A DNA stretch of 64,000 bases from Condylostoma magnum (lineage: Eukaryota; Ciliophora; Heterotrichea; Heterotrichida; Condylostomatidae), in the NCBI GenBank assembly GCA_920105805.1, contig CAKKTI010000006.1, positions 62,001-126,000 of the forward strand, given 5' to 3'. Each line of letters opens with the position of its first letter. The first letter of the stretch is position 1. Of this stretch, positions 63,792 to 64,000 are shown piece by piece. Made by a program: the position numbers and the translations under genes. The notes under the pieces are model-generated. The model made no database searches. It was given only the letters and a program-made list of their open reading frames with translations, and was not told the DNA's origin.

Positions 63792-64000
63792 TTAAATTTT
63801 TAAATTATTAAAATTAAGGGAATACAGGATTATTCCTAGGGCTGTGTTTACATTTAAGGAGTCTATATAAGATTAACAGCTTGAGATCTATAGAATTTCA
63901 TTACATTACTCTAATACAGTAGGCTTTATACCATACCCTTCACTTCCAATTACAATAATTACTTTGCTTTTGCCTTTTCCTTATGTTGAATGCAGCTCTA
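63792..64000 (-). CDS. TrmH/SpoU-family RNA 2'-O-methyltransferase (5' partial)
   Basis: Only the C-terminal 68 or so residues lie in the window. They carry two of the SPOUT motifs: VIIVIGSEGYGIKPTVLEQC (motif II, glycine-rich) and IDSLNVNTALGIILY (motif III, SLNVxxA). These bind S-adenosylmethionine in the trefoil knot of TrmH-type enzymes, which methylate ribose 2'-OH in tRNA or rRNA. The N-terminus runs off the right edge, so substrate class (for example mitochondrial 21S or cytosolic tRNA) cannot be told. Stop TAA 63794-63792. Confidence 0.85.

Overview
The window is 64 kb of AT-rich, very gene-dense nuclear DNA from a ciliate. Read with the standard code it gives only short broken frames. 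Read with TAA and TAG as Gln and TGA as Trp it resolves into about 48 genes, often with fewer than 20 bases between neighbours. TGA stands at invariant Trp positions in lipin (LWDW), SPT4 (SWVAKW), an MBOAT acyltransferase (WWN), HSF (ISWS), a Raf-like kinase (WMAPE), a NEK kinase (SDVWSLG) and Rab11. Genes nevertheless end at TAA, TAG or, in SPT4, TGA. Such dual, position-dependent use of all three codons, with two clear 16-nt introns (GTAACT...TTAG and GTTTCT...TTAG), is the pattern known from the heterotrich Condylostoma (NCBI code 28). The assignment rests on code and intron size, not on a database search. A 100-N scaffold gap lies at 2180-2279. No telomere, tRNA, rRNA, transposon, virus-like element or CRISPR array was seen.

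Layout. 0-9 kb: a partial membrane/MORN protein, a diacylglycerol-lipase-like enzyme, a two-TM protein, two unknown genes, mitochondrial ACP and a small protein. 9-18 kb: CFAP73-like axonemal protein, a MAP2K-like pseudokinase, a 1694-aa LamG/Cys-rich/multi-TM surface protein, a basic protein and queuosine-salvage QNG1. 18-25 kb: pentapeptide/WD40 protein and a TmcB-like PAS membrane protein. 25-30 kb: ARMC9, a 2-TM protein, SPT4, two tandem K+ channels, and a 54-aa RING-H2-like protein. 30-41 kb: an 1816-aa adenylate kinase-FHA-CDPK fusion, ankyrin protein, coiled-coil/TPPP-like protein, an unknown gene, lipin, RABL2. 41-50 kb: TBC Rab-GAP, TPR and coiled-coil proteins, a pseudokinase-TKL kinase fusion, Rab11, a small unknown, a DGAT/SOAT-type MBOAT and small genes. 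50-64 kb: an unresolved coding stretch, HSF, ACBP-domain protein, TTLL glutamylase, TM protein, NEK kinase, bromodomain-NET protein, kinesin, CEP44 and the 3' end of a TrmH-type methyltransferase.

The genes are ordinary housekeeping, signalling, lipid and ciliary genes (CFAP73, ARMC9, RABL2, TTLL, NEK, kinesin, CEP44), as expected for a heavily ciliated cell. The most striking property is spacing. Convergent genes end within a few bases of each other, twice sharing one palindromic TTAA as both stops. Divergent start codons lie 6-11 bp apart. Stop recognition and mRNA ends must therefore be specified in almost no noncoding sequence. Four genes (1-2721, 6914-7641, 17326-18283, 20665-24985) need a frame change that I could not place with certainty.
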